From Megalonaias nervosa (taxonomy: Eukaryota > Mollusca > Bivalvia > Unionida > Unionidae), in NCBI GenBank assembly GCA_016617855.1, contig JAECUM010017202.1, positions 1-64,000 of the forward strand: 64,000 nt of DNA, read 5' to 3'. The position numbers were made by a program, and so were the translations under genes. Positions 53,801 through 57,924 of the stretch are shown here, piece by piece. Below the pieces are notes generated by a model. That model made no database searches, was not told where the DNA came from, and saw nothing but the letters and a program-made list of their open reading frames with translations. How positions within the stretch are numbered: the first letter of the stretch is position 1; each line of letters begins with the position of its first letter.

Positions 53801-56800
53801 GTTTTGGTAAAAATTAGAACCCAAAATTTTACTCACGTAAAGTTGAATGTGGACAGACATGGATAGTTTGTCTATAAATTTGTAAATTTGTCAAATGTTA
53901 AATATATAAAAGTATTTAAGTTTTGTTTATTCAAATACAAAATAAAATGACTCCACAATTAACATCTTACTGTTTAATTTACTGAGAGTATTATGACAGG
54001 GCAATTCATTGATCATCACGTAACCGGTCAGATGGACACATTAGAATACACAAGTTTGTACCAAACTGCTATAGTTATGTACTTGCAATGATAAAAGAAA
54101 AGCTATTGTAATCTGTTTTTTGTAGATGAGTAATGTCCCATTTTTATCAGTCTGGAATATAAAGTTTTTGGAAATGACAGAGGAAATTAATAATTAACAG
54201 ACACATGTTTTATGTCAAAACTGTTTTTATTATCACAATAGCACATGAACATATATAATAAGTAATATTTATGAGCAATTAGAGTCTGAAATTCTTTTCA
54301 CAGCCACTTTTCAATAAACACTAGTATCTGACAGTAGACTGAAGGCACAGCCATATGCCATAGGGTACTAAAATAATAGAAAAATAGTATAGAAATTGAA
54401 TATGCTATACCTGGTACTTTTATCAGGAGTTGCTGTGAAAGTGGCAGACCAAACATGTCTTGTGTTTCTAACTCCATAAGAAGAATTCAGTCATGAAAAT
54501 TGTTGTCTCAGCATGACATCCGTTTGTTTGTATTTAATATTTTTTGCATTAAAAGTTGTAAACATTTATGTTGTACTGTTAAAAAAATAATATAATGTCA
54601 AACTTTTTATCAGCATGACTAAAATGATCTATCAACATAATAATAATAATAATAATAATAATGCTTTATTTATAGAGGGTGACACAATAGTCAAGGACTA
54701 TTCTCCCTTGAGGCCCTCTTAAGGAGAGTATAACAATGCACATTATATGAAGATAGCAATAATTACTGTTTATTTTAACATATTTAGTATTAAAATACTA
54801 AATTCCATTATCTATTAGAAAAACATACATGCTCATGATATCTCTTCTTAAATACTCTAATATTTTCAGCAGATTTTACATGTAGTATATTTCACATGTT
54901 AGTGCTAAGTGGATGTAATTTGAACACAAGTATGTTTGAAAGTAGACATAACTGATTTGAAGTGCATCTGATACTCTGACAGGTTGGAAGAGGTTCCAGA
55001 GTATTCAACATCATAAAAAGATCCTTGGACTTGATAACGATTGCAGTACCACCAGCTCTTCCTGCAGCCCTTTCAGTTGGGATTGTATTTGCACAGAGAC
55101 GCTTGAAAACTTCAGAGATTTACTGCATTAGTCCCCGCAGTATTAACATTTGTGGATCCATCAATGCTGTCTGCTTTGATAAGGTAAACTGTTGAATTTG
55201 TATGCCTCCACTGCAATGGTAAAAAGGGCATATTGCTTTGATTCTCTCCATGCATAAGTCCATTGTAAGAACGTAAAAAAAGTGTTGGACTTGAAGCCAA
55301 GAAATTCACACACCTTATGATGGTCAAGAATAGATAAGCTGATTAGATTTGCTGGCCGTTAAAGCAGTTATAAAAACTTTTTACACATTTTGGAAAAGCC
55401 CACCATCTTATGTTGTTCTTCTAGCTGGCTATTACCAATATGGTTTCTGCTCAATGACTTTACATATCCAGCATGTACAGTTAGCAGTTTGTGGATGGTT
55501 TGCACTTGATGTAAGGAAGAACCCTAATAATTTTTTTGTCAGAAGGTCAGAGATCAAGGTCACAGACTGGAAAAAGAAATTTGCATTCATATGTAGATTA
55601 ACTGATTAAATTTTCAGACAATCACACAATTACAACATTTTCTATTTTTTCTGGTTTGCAAAATTTAGCAAAAATCAAGCGAGATAAACAGATAAAATTT
55701 GGTATGCATGTTGGAATATATTAATAGGTGACCTGGTTAGATTTTTTTTCATTTTAAAAATTATTTGGGGACTTAGATATTTTGGTCTGAAGTGGGGTAT
55801 ACATGTTTTATAGAAACAAATTTAGTATGCAATTTTGCCTTACATATTAAGTGCGGTATATGTGTTTTATAAAAACAAATTTAGTACGCAGTTTTGCCTT
55901 ACATATTAAGTGCGGTATACGTGTTTTATAAAAACAAATTTAGTTTGCAGTTTAGCCTTACATATTAAGTGGGGTATACATGTTTTATAAAAACAAATTT
56001 AGTATGCAGTTTTGCCTTACATATTGATATCTTAGTCTCAAGCAACGAATTTAACTTAAGAGCTTTTTATCAAAACATACTGTTATATTAATAGAAAAAA
56101 TGGGATTATAACAAAAATTAATTACTTTCTTGTCTTGCTTATACATTTTCTGGAAAGGAAACACATTCACAAGGTTATTTATTTATACAGCATCATCTTG
56201 GAGATATTATTCATGTATTTGAGAATTTTAGTATTGCCTATACCAATGGATTTTTGCAACATTTATATCACCTTTAATAGTCTAAAATGCTAATTTTATT
56301 TGCATTCTGACACATTTAGAAATGTTAGAGACAATAATTGTAACAAATATTCATTTTCTAGCTCTTTATCCGAAAGAGTTCTGAAATAACAAATGCACTA
56401 TTTCTGACAGTATGTCATAGACATTTCCGCAGGAAATTTTAATGTCAGCAAATTAAAAAGTGCATTGCGTTCATTTATGTATTGGAATCTTTTTGTTCTA
56501 CTTTATAAAAATGCTATATGCCCAGCTTTCTTTATTTTCCCTGTATTTGAAGCATTTTTCACCTTATTCTTTTTAATTTTTTTGTATATATTTTACAGAA
56601 TCTACATAACATCATTACGTCTTATCTGTTTTTTTTGTTGTACTTCATGTTTATTTTAATTTGAAAGGGTTTATATTCGTAAAAATGTTTTCATCAGTTC
56701 ATTCTATTTACATTTTTAGAACCTCACTTTAATCAGTACCGTATAGCCTTTATTGTGCTGATGTGCGTGTATGTGTGTGTTTTGGGATTTTTAACATACC

Positions 56801-57461
56801 TTTGATAATTTTAGTCATATTGCTACAATGTCTGCAGTGTAGCAGCTTACAGTGATGTCTAGCACTTGGACATCATGCCGGAGACATGTAGAATCATATC
56901 CCAGTCACATTATCCTGACACCAGGCTGACCAGTCCTAACAACGCCATCCTCTTAATGTTGAGCACCAAGCGAAACAGGTGTTAAGTACCATTGTTATAT
57001 GTCTTTGTTATGACTTGGCTGGGTTCGAACCCATGACATCCCACATCTGAGGCAGACATTTTAACCACTTAGGACACCAAAGCTGTTGTGCAGATATGCT
57101 GTTAAACCCTAATACTTTTGTACATATGCTTCATTTTCTTTAACAAATTACTCTAAGGCAAATAGAAGTGTAAATAACACCTAAAATGATAGAAGAATAA
57201 AGATCAAGGGTAACAGGTAACTGTGTTACAAGTGAGACAGTGAATTCCAACTTTTATGCACAAGATCTTATTGGTATAATACATTTTTAAAAAGTTAACA
57301 TTATTGTTGATATAAGTTGCAGATCAAAAATTTAAAATGTGATAATTTGCATGTTTACTGTAAAGGGTGAAAATCAAGAACAACGTTTTGTTTTTACAGA
57401 CAGGTACACTGACAGAGGATGGGCTAAATATGCAGGGAGTGGTGCCAGTTCAAAATAAGAG
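107..57461 (+). CDS. ATP13A3-like: P5B-type ATPase, ATP13A3/ATP13A2-like, partial gene (11 internal exons)
   Basis: Eleven exons join in one frame (phases 0,2,2,0,0,1,1,1,0,0 between them) into about 411 residues of a P5B ATPase. The family sits in late endosomal/lysosomal or recycling endosomal membranes and exports polyamines to the cytosol using ATP. Seen in order are the cytosolic linker, YGVN, two membrane helices with TDEYFYYA, the actuator domain with LVPGD and TGES, membrane helices with PPALPAA (the P5B signature in helix M4), and the catalytic [11 protein letters not shown] whose Asp becomes phosphorylated. [25 protein letters not shown] and [10 protein letters not shown] resemble vertebrate ATP13A3 more than ATP13A2, but this is from memory, not an alignment. 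The full protein is usually about 1200 residues, so the N-terminus lies upstream and the N domain, P-domain end and M5-M10 lie downstream. All catalytic residues in view are intact and there are no stops, so the gene looks functional. Confidence 0.93.
294..3140. repeat. 35-bp minisatellite, about 81 copies
   Basis: The unit is 35 bp: catgactgtccatccatcca followed by tctggcatgcattct. The array runs about 2.85 kb, with point variants (cattcc for ctgtcc, cgtctg, aattcattct for catgcattct) and a few 4-bp catc slips. Because 35 is not a multiple of 3, the array reads through all frames, which creates several artificial open frames on both strands (35-residue period, for example [13 protein letters not shown] on the minus strand). 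It starts about 100 bp after exon a and lies in its downstream intron. Confidence 0.97.
3195..3972 (+). repeat. Diverged ~135-bp repeat family, about 5 units
   Basis: Loosely periodic units contain a text like 'gaatttgacaaa.cttga.agaaagcat.ctggcat.aaggctttcaa', followed by 'aatgctga' and 'tggccactgttactataaatag'. The same family forms the array at 46985-48720, continues at 5110-5330 on the other side of the inserted 1.1-kb element, and appears once near 42130-42250. No coding capacity is seen. Confidence 0.6.
3973..5109 (+). mobile_element. 1.1-kb TIR element, copy 1 (6-bp target duplication)
   Basis: The element proper is 3979-5103. It begins catagctgccaac and ends in the near-complement gttagcagctatg, giving a 13-bp TIR, and cacctt is repeated directly on each side (3973-3978, 5104-5109). 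A near-identical copy sits at 14123-15245. It carries a decayed ORF fragment near 4380-4520 ([18 protein letters not shown], a C2HC/BED-like pattern with one Cys replaced) and near 4670-4720 ([17 protein letters not shown]). These patterns remind me of KIAA1586-like and hAT-like transposase-derived proteins, which is an inference. It is therefore probably a non-autonomous DNA transposon. The superfamily is unassigned: six-base duplications are unusual for hAT (8 bp) and would fit IS3EU or Dada. Confidence 0.8.
4850..4926. repeat. Foldback hairpin inside the 1.1-kb element
   Basis: Arms of about 32 bp pair across a 12-bp loop: gttgcactcttgcaccttct on the left and agaaggtgcaagtgtgcaac on the right, with tgggcacc/gggtgccca next to the loop. 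The same hairpin is kept in the second copy at 14994-15070. Confidence 0.85.
5522..5700 (+). mobile_element. SINE-like fragment with RNA polymerase III B-box
   Basis: The segment contains a B-box-like ggtttgaatcc near 5553, then gtgtccttgaggaaggttct, a motif common in SINEs whose tails derive from CR1/L2-type LINEs, and ends with a repeated caaatcaaaccaaatca stretch. The A-box side is weak. It is a third SINE type, distinct from the two families found elsewhere in the window. Confidence 0.45.
6527..6872 (-). mobile_element. tRNA-derived SINE, family 1 (CA tail), minus strand
   Basis: The element is 6539-6860, flanked by the 12-bp target duplication tatgttgtttgt (6527-6538 and 6861-6872). Read on the minus strand it starts gaccgctccggtggcctag, has the B-box gggttcaatcccc, then a body containing aagtcataccaaagactt-like sequence, and ends tccaaatcacatca. 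This is the same family as 38672-38995, 7348-7682, 11996-12311, 17393-17508 and 56766-57085. Confidence 0.88.
7125..7336 (+). mobile_element. tRNA-derived SINE, family 2 (AAC tail), 5'-truncated
   Basis: It starts inside the tRNA-like head (gggttcgagtct B-box) and runs through gagaaagcttgtcagtagct and gctgaaaaatggcgttaaac to a (caa)n tail. The word ctcattgc occurs at both ends as a short target duplication. This implies 5' truncation at insertion by the partner LINE machinery. Confidence 0.85.
7336..7695 (+). mobile_element. tRNA-derived SINE, family 1, plus strand
   Basis: It starts gactgcttcagtggcctaag with the A-box ttaaagcgtcc and the B-box ggtttgaacccc, and ends in (CA)n at 7652-7682. 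The flanks cattctgatca and cattatgatca form an imperfect target duplication. It is inserted directly beside the tail of the preceding family-2 SINE. Confidence 0.88.
7696..10886. other. Intron sequence, no feature recognised
   Basis: About 3.2 kb of AT-rich, single-copy-looking intron without a supported gene, tandem array or element ends. Short open frames here (for example on the minus strand near 8429-8689) have no recognisable motif and are taken as chance. Confidence 0.6.
10887..10972 (+). CDS. ATP13A3-like: ATP13A-like exon b
   Basis: The acceptor is tttgtttcag and the donor is gag|gtaagg. It encodes [19 protein letters not shown] and INEFVKL, matching the P5B linker segment (pattern RYxxFxxxxxKYIWxxxxxxF) that precedes the actuator domain. 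It ends after two bases of an Arg codon. Confidence 0.9.
11013..11420 (+). repeat. Degenerate ~100-bp tandem repeat, about 4 units
   Basis: Four diverged units share 'attagtcat...aggcttcttatgatatctagttggtcc' and 'aaaatgaaaatggtg'. The open frame at 11025-11231 is a by-product of this repeat. It starts just past exon b. Confidence 0.6.
11984..12323 (-). mobile_element. tRNA-derived SINE, family 1, minus strand
   Basis: The element is 11996-12311 and shares the head, body and gtgatttggattttt end with the other family members. The flanks aactaaaatgtg and aactaaaacgtg form a target duplication with one mismatch. Confidence 0.87.
12663..13781. repeat. 37-bp minisatellite, left block (interrupted by a MITE)
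   Basis: The unit is gaggaattactgtacctaat followed by tctactgaccttatggt. About 8 copies lie left of the MITE at 12957-13661 and about 3-4 right of it. The same satellite continues at 16191-16975. Confidence 0.92.
12955..13663. mobile_element. Tigger/pogo-like MITE with TA target duplication
   Basis: The 705-bp element (12957-13661) begins caggtaaaatccattaaaac and ends with the near-complement ataatgggttttacctg, with TA at each end (12955-12956, 13662-13663). Subterminal repeats of the type 'cgcgat...ttataagcag' and 'aatcacgttataat' are typical of Tigger/pogo relatives of Tc1/mariner. It carries no transposase ORF. Because it sits in a 37-bp satellite unit, the pre-insertion sequence (actgtacctaat) can be read directly from neighbouring units. 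Confidence 0.87.
13964..14116 (+). pseudogene. THAP-like zinc-finger start exon, fragment
   Basis: An ATG opens a frame reading [20 protein letters not shown] then GRIRFNPF. The CxxC, NSDSRYP and FxPF pattern is that of the N-terminal C2CH THAP-type DNA-binding finger found in host THAP proteins and in P/Kolobok-type transposases. The second half of the finger (Trp and Cys-x2-His) is missing: the frame continues as unrelated sequence to a stop at 14116. Upstream (near 13870) is ccgccattttcc, a good YY1-type site of the sort seen near promoters and first exons. Partner exons are not visible, so it is probably a dead fragment. The family call rests on a short motif. Confidence 0.5.
14117..15251 (+). 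mobile_element. 1.1-kb TIR element, copy 2 (6-bp target duplication)
   Basis: The element is 14123-15245. The TIR is catagctgccaac / gttggcagctatg, and atatga is repeated at 14117-14122 and 15246-15251. It is collinear with copy 1 over its whole length with scattered substitutions, including the same decayed finger-like frame ([18 protein letters not shown]) and the same internal hairpin at 14994-15070. Both copies point the same way. Confidence 0.82.
16191..16975. repeat. 37-bp minisatellite, right block (interrupted by a SINE)
   Basis: Same unit as 12663-13781. About 10 copies lie before the SINE and about 4-5 after it, with single-base variants and occasional one-base gains. Confidence 0.92.
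16530..16821 (+). mobile_element. tRNA-derived SINE, family 2 (AAC tail), full length
   Basis: The element is about 16547-16804. The head ccccgagtggccgagtggtc (A-box) and gtgggttcgagtct (B-box) is spaced as in a class II (Ser/Leu-like) tRNA. The body is gagaaagcttgccagtagct ... gctgaaaaatggcatt, and the tail is (aac)n. The 17 bp ctactgac(t/c)ttatggtg flank both ends; since this is also satellite sequence, the exact duplication length is ambiguous. The head does not fold as a clean functional tRNA. Confidence 0.92.
17393..17508 (+). mobile_element. SINE family 1, 5'-truncated
   Basis: Only the 3' third is present: gatgccccagtgctagacat through ctgccacactgcagacat to aaaatccaaatcacacacac. It is homologous to the end of the copy at 38672-38995. 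Confidence 0.85.
18038..18109 (+). CDS. ATP13A3-like: ATP13A-like exon c
   Basis: The acceptor is cttatttcag and the donor is aaaaa|gtaagt. It completes an Arg codon and encodes [20 protein letters not shown] then RGK, the segment before the 'LYGxN' start of the P-type ATPase core. It ends after two bases of a Lys codon. Confidence 0.9.
18602..18807. repeat. ~57-bp tandem repeat, about 4 copies
   Basis: Units read 'ggacctttaatatcagggac' then 'tttctatattacactaatga' then 'gaggaagactaaaatat', with small indels. Confidence 0.75.
19167..19236 (+). CDS. ATP13A3-like: ATP13A-like exon d
   Basis: The acceptor is ttctttacag and the donor is aaagag|gtgagt. It encodes [20 protein letters not shown] then YKE, the conserved 'LYGxNxIxVxVxSxxxLLxKE' block just ahead of the first core membrane helix. 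It ends in phase 0. Confidence 0.95.
19724..19790. repeat. Short 13-14 bp tandem repeat (gggtaattagata)
   Basis: About four imperfect copies of agggtaattagat. Confidence 0.6.
19949..19994. repeat. (AC)n microsatellite
   Basis: Uninterrupted AC repeat with one tgc break near 19980. Confidence 0.95.
20590..22189 (+). other. Intron block of unclear origin, possibly the 5' part of the older DIRS-like relic
   Basis: The composition is slightly richer in GC than the surrounding intron, and it contains several short open frames (such as the one at 21156-21377 with [18 protein letters not shown]). None matches a family I recognise. Its position directly upstream of the relic RT suggests decayed gag or leader, which is inference only. 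Confidence 0.3.
22190..24160 (+). mobile_element. Old, degenerate DIRS1-like retrotransposon relic
   Basis: Pieces of a DIRS-type pol are readable in shifting frames. A basic/Gln-rich gag end lies near 22235. RT start [15 protein letters not shown] is at about 22550, followed by [20 protein letters not shown] at about 22650 and [13 protein letters not shown] at about 22845. RNase [21 protein letters not shown] then [10 protein letters not shown] lies near 23365-23460, with [20 protein letters not shown] near 23510. The linker [13 protein letters not shown], seen between RNase H and the tyrosine recombinase in DIRS1-type elements, is at about 23750. Many stops and frameshifts make it inactive. 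No terminal repeats were found. Confidence 0.78.
24391..24593 (+). repeat. Split direct repeat A1
   Basis: Starts ataggtgtttaatgtaatta and ends agtttgtttcgtat. It aligns without gaps to A2 at 30260-30462 (203 bp each) with about ten substitutions. It contains the inverted ttggctcagccaatc. Confidence 0.93.
24904..26385 (+). pseudogene. DIRS element gag-like ORF, broken
   Basis: The frame opens with [17 protein letters not shown] and has a SAP-like helix pair ([14 protein letters not shown] ... [14 protein letters not shown]), then a stop at 25222-25224. It resumes at 25361 with a coiled Gln-rich stretch and a core region ([17 protein letters not shown] ... [17 protein letters not shown]). After further frame changes ([22 protein letters not shown]) it ends with a zinc knuckle, [18 protein letters not shown] then AHVCLTCKK (Cys/His pattern C-x8-C-x4-C-x3-H-x-C-x2-C). 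This order is usual for gag of DIRS-like elements, in which it packages the RNA. At least three lesions make it inactive. Confidence 0.75.
26670..28013 (+). pseudogene. DIRS element reverse transcriptase / RNase H, broken
   Basis: The RT is readable as [20 protein letters not shown] near 26697, then, after a frameshift and a stop, [14 protein letters not shown] near 26880, [11 protein letters not shown] and the catalytic HLLDDF near 27086. After another frame change come [20 protein letters not shown] and [16 protein letters not shown]. RNase H follows at about 27550-27930, with [15 protein letters not shown] and [15 protein letters not shown] carrying the acidic residues. The RT fingers and LLDDF box are of the Ngaro/PAT kind and differ from the relic upstream. 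Confidence 0.88.
27980..28845 (+). pseudogene. DIRS element tyrosine recombinase, broken
   Basis: The frame begins [20 protein letters not shown] then WKVFSRFW (core-binding helix pattern). After frame changes the catalytic half reads [22 protein letters not shown], then [18 protein letters not shown] and [20 protein letters not shown]. These give the Arg, His-x2-Arg, Trp and nucleophile Tyr of the integrase family. An in-frame TAG at 28639-28641 and at least one frameshift near 28130-28370 interrupt it. This enzyme replaces the DDE integrase of LTR elements. Confidence 0.88.
28938..29070 (+). repeat. Short tandem duplication after the recombinase ORF
   Basis: About 75 bp containing gatcatcagattctttacat then ggagttatttctga occurs twice in a row, with a looser third copy of the 'catcagattc' word downstream. 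Confidence 0.75.
29675..30259 (+). repeat. Split direct repeat B1
   Basis: Starts ggcattctatccccaatcca and ends ttttatattgtgtaa. It is homologous to B2 at 30653-31210. Internally it has four copies of a ~32-bp word, cagtcatactggcgattccg followed by cctcatagata. Near its centre, cagcggagggtgagacccaa (about 30028) is the near-complement of ttgggcctctccgctg at 29618-29634, just upstream, giving a distant inverted pair. Confidence 0.92.
30260..30462 (+). repeat. Split direct repeat A2
   Basis: Same 203-bp sequence as A1. It follows B1 with no spacer, so B1-A2 form the internal junction expected from a circular intermediate. Confidence 0.93.
30463..30652 (+). other. A2-B2 spacer with Pro-rich coding-like start
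   Basis: About 190 bp between A2 and B2 matches neither the sequence after A1 nor that before B1. It opens with cctccaccgccccaaccacc, which would read PPPPQPPP; a proline-rich gag remnant or unrelated filler are both possible. Confidence 0.4.
30653..31210 (+). repeat. Split direct repeat B2
   Basis: Starts ggcattctgtccccaatcca and ends attttatattgtgtaaa. It is collinear with B1 apart from small deletions (about 10 bp near 31040 and about 15 bp near 31150) and carries the same gattccgcctcatagatag subrepeats. It marks the right end of the element. Confidence 0.92.
31211..32343. other. Intron sequence, no feature recognised
   Basis: AT-rich intron between the DIRS element and exon e. No gene, array or element end was seen. 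Confidence 0.6.
32344..32478 (+). CDS. ATP13A3-like: ATP13A-like exon e (first core membrane hairpin)
   Basis: The acceptor is ccaatttgcag and the donor is aggaag|gtaggt, with 45 codons in phase 0. [17 protein letters not shown] then [20 protein letters not shown] form helices M1 and M2 of the P-type core, with the P5B feature of an acidic TDEY loop, and TIYQTRK leads into the actuator domain. Confidence 0.97.
33078..33144 (+). CDS. ATP13A3-like: ATP13A-like exon f
   Basis: The acceptor is ttattgaag and the donor is gaag|gtgaga. It encodes [20 protein letters not shown] then NE. This is the stalk helix after M2 and the V-x-V-C-R strand that opens the actuator domain. One base of a Glu codon is left for the next exon. 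Confidence 0.93.
33569..33841 (-). mobile_element. tRNA-derived SINE, family 2, minus strand, full length
   Basis: The element is 33581-33829, flanked by the perfect 12-bp duplication gtcttcacttgt (33569-33580 and 33830-33841). The poly(gtt) side is left and the tRNA-like head (ccgagtggccgagtggtcta in reverse) is right. Confidence 0.94.
33842..35280. other. Intron sequence, no gene recognised
   Basis: Contains a 121-codon plus-strand open frame at 33854-34219 directly after the SINE. It has no recognisable domain or conserved motif, so it is most likely chance. The rest is featureless AT-rich intron. Confidence 0.55.
35341..35715. repeat. 43-bp tandem repeat, about 9 copies
   Basis: The unit is atttagaattggatacagta then gccttcatgtcacactttgt then acc, with substitutions and a few 'acatgtctaattgg' variants. 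Confidence 0.85.
36666..36729. repeat. (TA)n microsatellite, about 31 units
   Basis: Uninterrupted TA run. Confidence 0.97.
37128..37940. repeat. Hairpin-bearing minisatellite inside a duplicated flank
   Basis: The core 37258-37857 is a ~41-bp unit (gaataacatttagttattca then ttagtcacatttagtcacag t), with shorter 17-18 bp tttagtcacagtgaa insertions, about 13 units in all. Each full unit holds the perfect stem tgaataac / gttattca around an attta loop. The two flanks resemble each other (ttaattaaactt...aggatcagaagat.acagatgaa on both sides), so the array sits within or between copies of a dispersed repeat. Confidence 0.85.
38660..39007 (+). mobile_element. tRNA-derived SINE, family 1, full length
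   Basis: The element is 38672-38995, flanked by the perfect 12-bp duplication catttggatgta. The head gaccgctctggtggctgggt has the A-box gtggttagagtgtcc and B-box gggttcaaacccc. The body ends cattaaaaatccaaatcaca plus a (CA) tail. This is the best-preserved copy of the family in the window. Confidence 0.95.
39613..39744 (+). CDS. ATP13A3-like: ATP13A-like exon g (actuator domain)
   Basis: The acceptor is ctattgtag and the donor is acag|gtaagt. It completes Glu and encodes [20 protein letters not shown] then [20 protein letters not shown] then MLT, with one base of Gly left over. LVPGD and NESMLTG(ES) are the actuator-domain hallmarks. The TGES dephosphorylation loop is split by the following intron within the Gly codon. 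Confidence 0.98.
39880..39915. repeat. (TA)n microsatellite
   Basis: TA run just after exon g. Confidence 0.95.
40290..40460. mobile_element. Small CAGTGGTCCC-type MITE copy (uninterrupted)
   Basis: Starts TA-cagtggtcccactcctgaac and contains gttcaagagtaccccttaag. It is homologous to the outer element at 42427-43950 over its whole length and represents the same family without the nested insertion. The right end is less certain. Confidence 0.7.
42522..43864. mobile_element. Tigger/pogo-like MITE nested in the outer MITE
   Basis: The element 42524-43862 begins cagtaaaacctgttacaaga and ends gctcataacagatttttactg, with TA at each end. The relative at 40290-40460 reads gttcaagagTAccccttaag at the equivalent position and so shows the unoccupied site. 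No transposase ORF is seen. It carries a smaller foldback insertion at 43398-43512. Confidence 0.87.
43398..43512. mobile_element. hAT-like foldback MITE, third nesting level
   Basis: About 99 bp (43406-43504) is almost entirely an inverted repeat: tagtctggttccctgctttg / catatgaagcagggaaccag and tgttgttctcc / ggagaacaac around a ~14-bp loop. ggaataat is duplicated at 43398-43405 and 43505-43512. An 8-bp duplication with tagtctgg ends suggests the hAT superfamily. Confidence 0.8.
44905..44994. mobile_element. Short CAGT..CCC MITE fragment
   Basis: The segment from TA-cagtcccccatctggaaagg to gagggaccacta-TA has partly complementary ends (cagt-cccc / gggaccacta) and ggccacc words like the MITEs at 40290 and 42427. 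Confidence 0.55.
44996..46984. other. Intron sequence, no gene recognised
   Basis: Chance frames at 45396-45602 and 46439-46759 lack recognisable motifs. A slightly less AT-rich patch near 45940-46300 may be an old repeat, but no ends were identified. Confidence 0.5.
46985..48720 (+). repeat. Diverged ~130-bp tandem repeat, about 12 units
   Basis: Units recur every 120-140 bp with gaatttgaccaa.tttgacag, aaagcatcctggcataaagg, ctttcaa, atgatgctgatc.accatc and ggccacc.ttactaaaaatag. The family is the same as at 3195-3972 and 5110-5330. The 31-bp sub-array at 48341-48510 has expanded inside one unit. Confidence 0.8.
48341..48510. repeat. 31-bp tandem repeat, about 5.5 copies
   Basis: The unit is attccaaatgtatatcctcc then ttcacaaagac, nearly perfect, so the expansion is recent. 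It makes artificial open frames on both strands at 48278-48607. Confidence 0.95.
49084..49254 (+). CDS. ATP13A3-like: ATP13A-like exon h (actuator domain)
   Basis: The acceptor is gtatttgaag and the donor is acag|gtatgt. It completes the TGES loop ([12 protein letters not shown]) and encodes [20 protein letters not shown] then [11 protein letters not shown], the P5B 'HxLFCGTxVIQTR' block that closes the actuator domain. It is shorter than the vertebrate ATP13A3 insert before HVLFCGT, as I remember it. One base of Gly is left over. Confidence 0.98.
50258..50340 (+). repeat. 40-bp tandem duplication across the exon i acceptor
   Basis: The stretch tgtatgccttMAGggttttacacagccaaa occurs twice, 40 bp apart: an upstream copy with acceptor ttaag (exon would start at 50285) and the downstream copy with ttcag (exon at 50325). 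Only the downstream one keeps the reading frame. Confidence 0.9.
50325..50470 (+). CDS. ATP13A3-like: ATP13A-like exon i (helix M3)
   Basis: The acceptor is atgccttcag and the donor is ctgatg|gtaaag, with 48 codons after completing Gly. [20 protein letters not shown] is the conserved actuator-to-M3 stalk and [20 protein letters not shown] is membrane helix M3. The donor at 50471 gives the right spacing to the next exon. An alternative gt at 50482 would shift the frame. Confidence 0.96.
50630..50895. repeat. ~20-bp AT-rich tandem repeat with internal (TA)n expansion
   Basis: Units like tatccaactgtatcatatat repeat before and after an uninterrupted TA run at 50788-50846, which appears to have grown out of the 'catatat' part of a unit. 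Confidence 0.85.
50896..54635. other. Intron sequence, no feature recognised
   Basis: About 3.7 kb of AT-rich intron. Short frames (for example at 52528-52761) have no motif. The words ttgacaatgctatacc(ata)gggtacta near 51340 and the similar ccatagggtactaaaataat near 54358 suggest one small dispersed repeat present twice. Confidence 0.5.
54638..54765 (-). mobile_element. Probable 5'-truncated retroposon end with (ATT)n tail
   Basis: An (aat)n run at 54638-54662 is followed by gctttatttatagagggtga then cacaatagtcaaggactatt then ctcccttgaggccctct. Read on the minus strand this is a 3' end with aataaagc followed by a trinucleotide tail, as in many LINE/SINE 3' ends. The family is not identified. 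Confidence 0.4.
54983..55183 (+). CDS. ATP13A3-like: ATP13A-like exon j (helix M4, PPALP motif)
   Basis: The acceptor is actctgacag and the donor is gataag|gtaaac, with 67 codons in phase 0. [20 protein letters not shown] then [16 protein letters not shown] is helix M4 with the P5B PPALPA substrate-site motif. [20 protein letters not shown] then FDK ends on the catalytic Asp-Lys. The invariant DKTGT is split by the next intron after Lys. Confidence 0.99.
55791..56026. repeat. 59-bp tandem repeat, 4 copies
   Basis: The unit is agtgcggtatacgtgtttta then taaaaacaaatttagtatgc then agttttgccttacatatta, with few substitutions. Confidence 0.93.
56753..57098 (-). mobile_element. tRNA-derived SINE, family 1, minus strand
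   Basis: The element is about 56766-57085, more diverged than the other copies but with the same B-box complement (gggttcgaaccca), gacaccaggctgaccagtcc block and gggatttttaacat end. The flanks ttgtgctgatgtg and ttgtgcagatatg form an imperfect target duplication. Confidence 0.85.
57400..57461 (+). CDS. ATP13A3-like: ATP13A-like exon k (phosphorylation site)
   Basis: The acceptor is gtttttacag and the donor is agag|gtgggt. It encodes [20 protein letters not shown] and two bases of an Arg codon, completing [11 protein letters not shown], the P-type phosphorylation signature with P5-specific residues. It is the last exon in the window; the following exon must lie beyond 64000, giving an intron of at least 6.5 kb. 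Confidence 0.98.
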
Positions 57462-57509
57462 GTGGGTGCAGATTATATGGAGTTGAACCTGTTTAACTAC
57501 ATATTTGTA

Positions 57510-57700
57510 GGAGACGTTGTTTTGGGCTTAATGCCATTTCTCAGTGCAAGATAAGCTATACATGATGGCCAGTATAACTGGTGGAGGAAGAAAATAGGAA
57601 AACCCTACTAGCAAGCTTTCTTGGATACTTACATGGGCTGAGCTCGAGACTTGAATCCGTGCAGATAGAGGTGAGAATACAGTGATCAGTAAAGGCCAAC
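57510..57700 (-). mobile_element. SINE family 2, diverged minus-strand fragment
   Basis: Contains gttgttttgggcttaatgcc, agctatacatgatggccagt and tagaggtgagaatacagtga, all complements of the family-2 SINE. The tRNA-like head is incomplete. Confidence 0.75.
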
Positions 57701-57924
57701 TCCAGTGACTTTGTAATGTATATAATAATTTGCATAAGAAAATCTTCTCCTTAATGACTGAACAAGTCCTACTTATTGTAATGTTTATAATAATTTACAA
57801 AAGAATGTATTTTTCCGCAAGGACTGAATAAGGCCAACATATTTTTAGGACAGAAATACATATCCTTATGATTTTGCAGTTTTCTTGAGATGGTAAAATG
57901 TTGAAAAGGTGAAAACTAACCCAA

